This document shows positions 5,166 through 5,952 of a DNA stretch of 5,952 nt, one piece after another. Source of the DNA: Acidobacteriota bacterium (lineage in GTDB: Bacteria > Acidobacteriota > Terriglobia > Terriglobales > Acidobacteriaceae); NCBI GenBank assembly GCA_019247235.1, contig JAFAPG010000725.1, positions 1-5,952 on the forward strand, written 5' to 3'. How positions within the stretch are numbered: position 1 is the first letter of the stretch; every line of letters begins with the position of its first letter. The notes below the pieces were generated by a model that saw only the letters and a program-made list of their open reading frames with translations, searched no databases and was not told the DNA's origin. Both the position numbers and the translations under genes were made by a program.

Positions 5166-5952
5166 TCAAGGAACGATGAGAATCGGAGCTAGCCAGAATG
5201 CGACTTTGTTGTCGCTTGGATCGAGAACCGAAAGCTGGCAATCATAGCGACCTGGAGAAATTCCATTCAAATTAATCGTGAAGCTGATGGGAACTTTTCC
5301 CAGGCGGCTACCGGCTTCTGCCGTGACCGGCATTAGCGAAGTCTCGAACACATTCTTGTGCTCGCGATACAGGGTCACAAACGCCACCCATGGTTGACCA
5401 TCTGCAGCAGGCGCTTGGGAGCCTTCATGGTAGGCCTCGAGGAAAACATTCAGGCTGTGACGCACGCTGAAGACTCGGGTCACACTGGGAATCAGCTTAA
5501 GGCCATTTTCAACCAGAGGATTGGCCGCCACCTCCTTGGCCGCGCTCTTTCCCCGCATGATATTGTAAACAGCATCTTTGGCGTCGACACGCTGGCTGCT
5601 CAGGACAACCGAGCTGATGGGGACGCGGGTGATCTCTTTCACCAAGTTGGGAATGGCAAAGGTCGTCTGATAGGTTCCAATTCTTCCGGTTTCATCATCC
5701 CGCGCCAGAAATTTGATGGAATACTTTCCTGGAAACAGGGTAAAACCAGAATCGTACTCAATAGGTCGACGAGCGAGTTCGGCCGCCGTGGCGTCGGTCA
5801 GCTTCACATTGATATTGTCGCGGAGGTTGGTAACCGTCAGGCCGCTGACCAGATCTTTGACCTCGCACACGAAGTCAATAAGGGTGTGTTCAGATCCGAA
5901 TCGCTTGGCCAGAGCTAGCTCTCGACCGGGGATCTTTACGACCAAGGGAACA
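5166..5952 (-). CDS. C-terminal part of a probable acidobacterial VWA-type protein (cut by window edge)
   Basis: The last 261 codons of a gene that enters from the right edge and ends at TGA (5168-5166). The in-frame TTG at 5945 is an internal leucine codon (VPLVVKIPG), not a believable start. I see no catalytic motif, signal or membrane segment in this part; it looks like consecutive beta-sandwich modules. The pattern LVVKIPGRELALAK, then a strand-rich block ending in FTLFPGKYSIKFLARDDETG, then VPISSVVLSSQ, NPLVENGLKLIPSVTRVF and a final SPGRYDCQLSVLDP module matches what I remember of the C-terminal half of the secreted VWA-domain proteins expanded in Acidobacteriota (VWFA-related acidobacterial domain). 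The VWA domain itself would lie upstream, outside the window, so the assignment is an inference. Function in that family is not established; adhesion or envelope-associated protein contacts are guesses. It is on the same strand as, and 160 bases upstream of, the hydrolase gene. Confidence 0.6.
   Translation of the reverse strand, partial: VPLVVKIPGRELALAKRFGSEHTLIDFVCEVKDLVSGLTVTNLRDNINVKLTDATAAELARRPIEYDSGFTLFPGKYSIKFLARDDETGRIGTYQTTFAIPNLVKEITRVPISSVVLSSQRVDAKDAVYNIMRGKSAAKEVAANPLVENGLKLIPSVTRVFSVRHSLNVFLEAYHEGSQAPAADGQPWVAFVTLYREHKNVFETSLMPVTAEAGSRLGKVPISFTINLNGISPGRYDCQLSVLDPSDNKVAFWLAPILIVP

Noticed and set aside
5358..5918. A 186-codon plus-strand open frame
   Set aside because: It is antisense to the VWA-type gene, with no domain features; the minus-strand frame is open to the window edge and family-like.
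5943..5945. TTG as the start of the right-edge gene
   Set aside because: The frame continues upstream to the window edge with a coherent VPLVVKIPG segment and no ribosome site, so the gene is truncated by the window rather than starting here.

Overview
This is an ordinary chromosomal-looking stretch that most resembles an Acidobacteriota genome, probably class Terriglobia. The main pointers are the partial gene at the right edge, which resembles the C-terminal half of the VWA-type proteins expanded in that phylum, and the zinc-dependent phospholipase C-like protein and ABHD18-like hydrolase of the kinds I associate with it. This assignment comes from remembered family resemblance, not from a search. 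I saw no mobile elements, CRISPR arrays, tRNAs or rRNAs.

Layout: a minus-strand block occupies 1-2433. In transcription order it holds a GNAT acetyltransferase (2421-1963), glyA for serine hydroxymethyltransferase (1899-613), and a family-4-type glycosyltransferase (575 to beyond the left edge). Gaps are 63 and 37 bases, so co-transcription is possible, although a weak -10 element precedes glyA. A 114-base divergent intergenic region (2434-2547) separates this block from a plus-strand gene for a secreted zinc-dependent phospholipase C-like protein (2548-3804). That gene converges on a minus-strand alpha/beta hydrolase (5005-3824) with only 19 bases between the stop codons. A 160-base spacer with a 9-bp hairpin and a perfect Shine-Dalgarno precedes the hydrolase. 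Beyond it, the 3' part of the VWA-type protein gene (minus strand, 5166 to the right edge) runs out of the window.

Functionally there is no single clear pathway. glyA is one-carbon housekeeping. The glycosyltransferase, the phospholipase C-like protein, the hydrolase and the VWA-type protein could all concern cell envelope or lipid and polysaccharide metabolism, but this is contextual inference only. I did not find a convincing undescribed system. The most useful points are the reassigned hydrolase start (GTG at 5005 rather than 5110), the hairpin next to the longer ORF's start, and operator-like repeats in the divergent promoter region.
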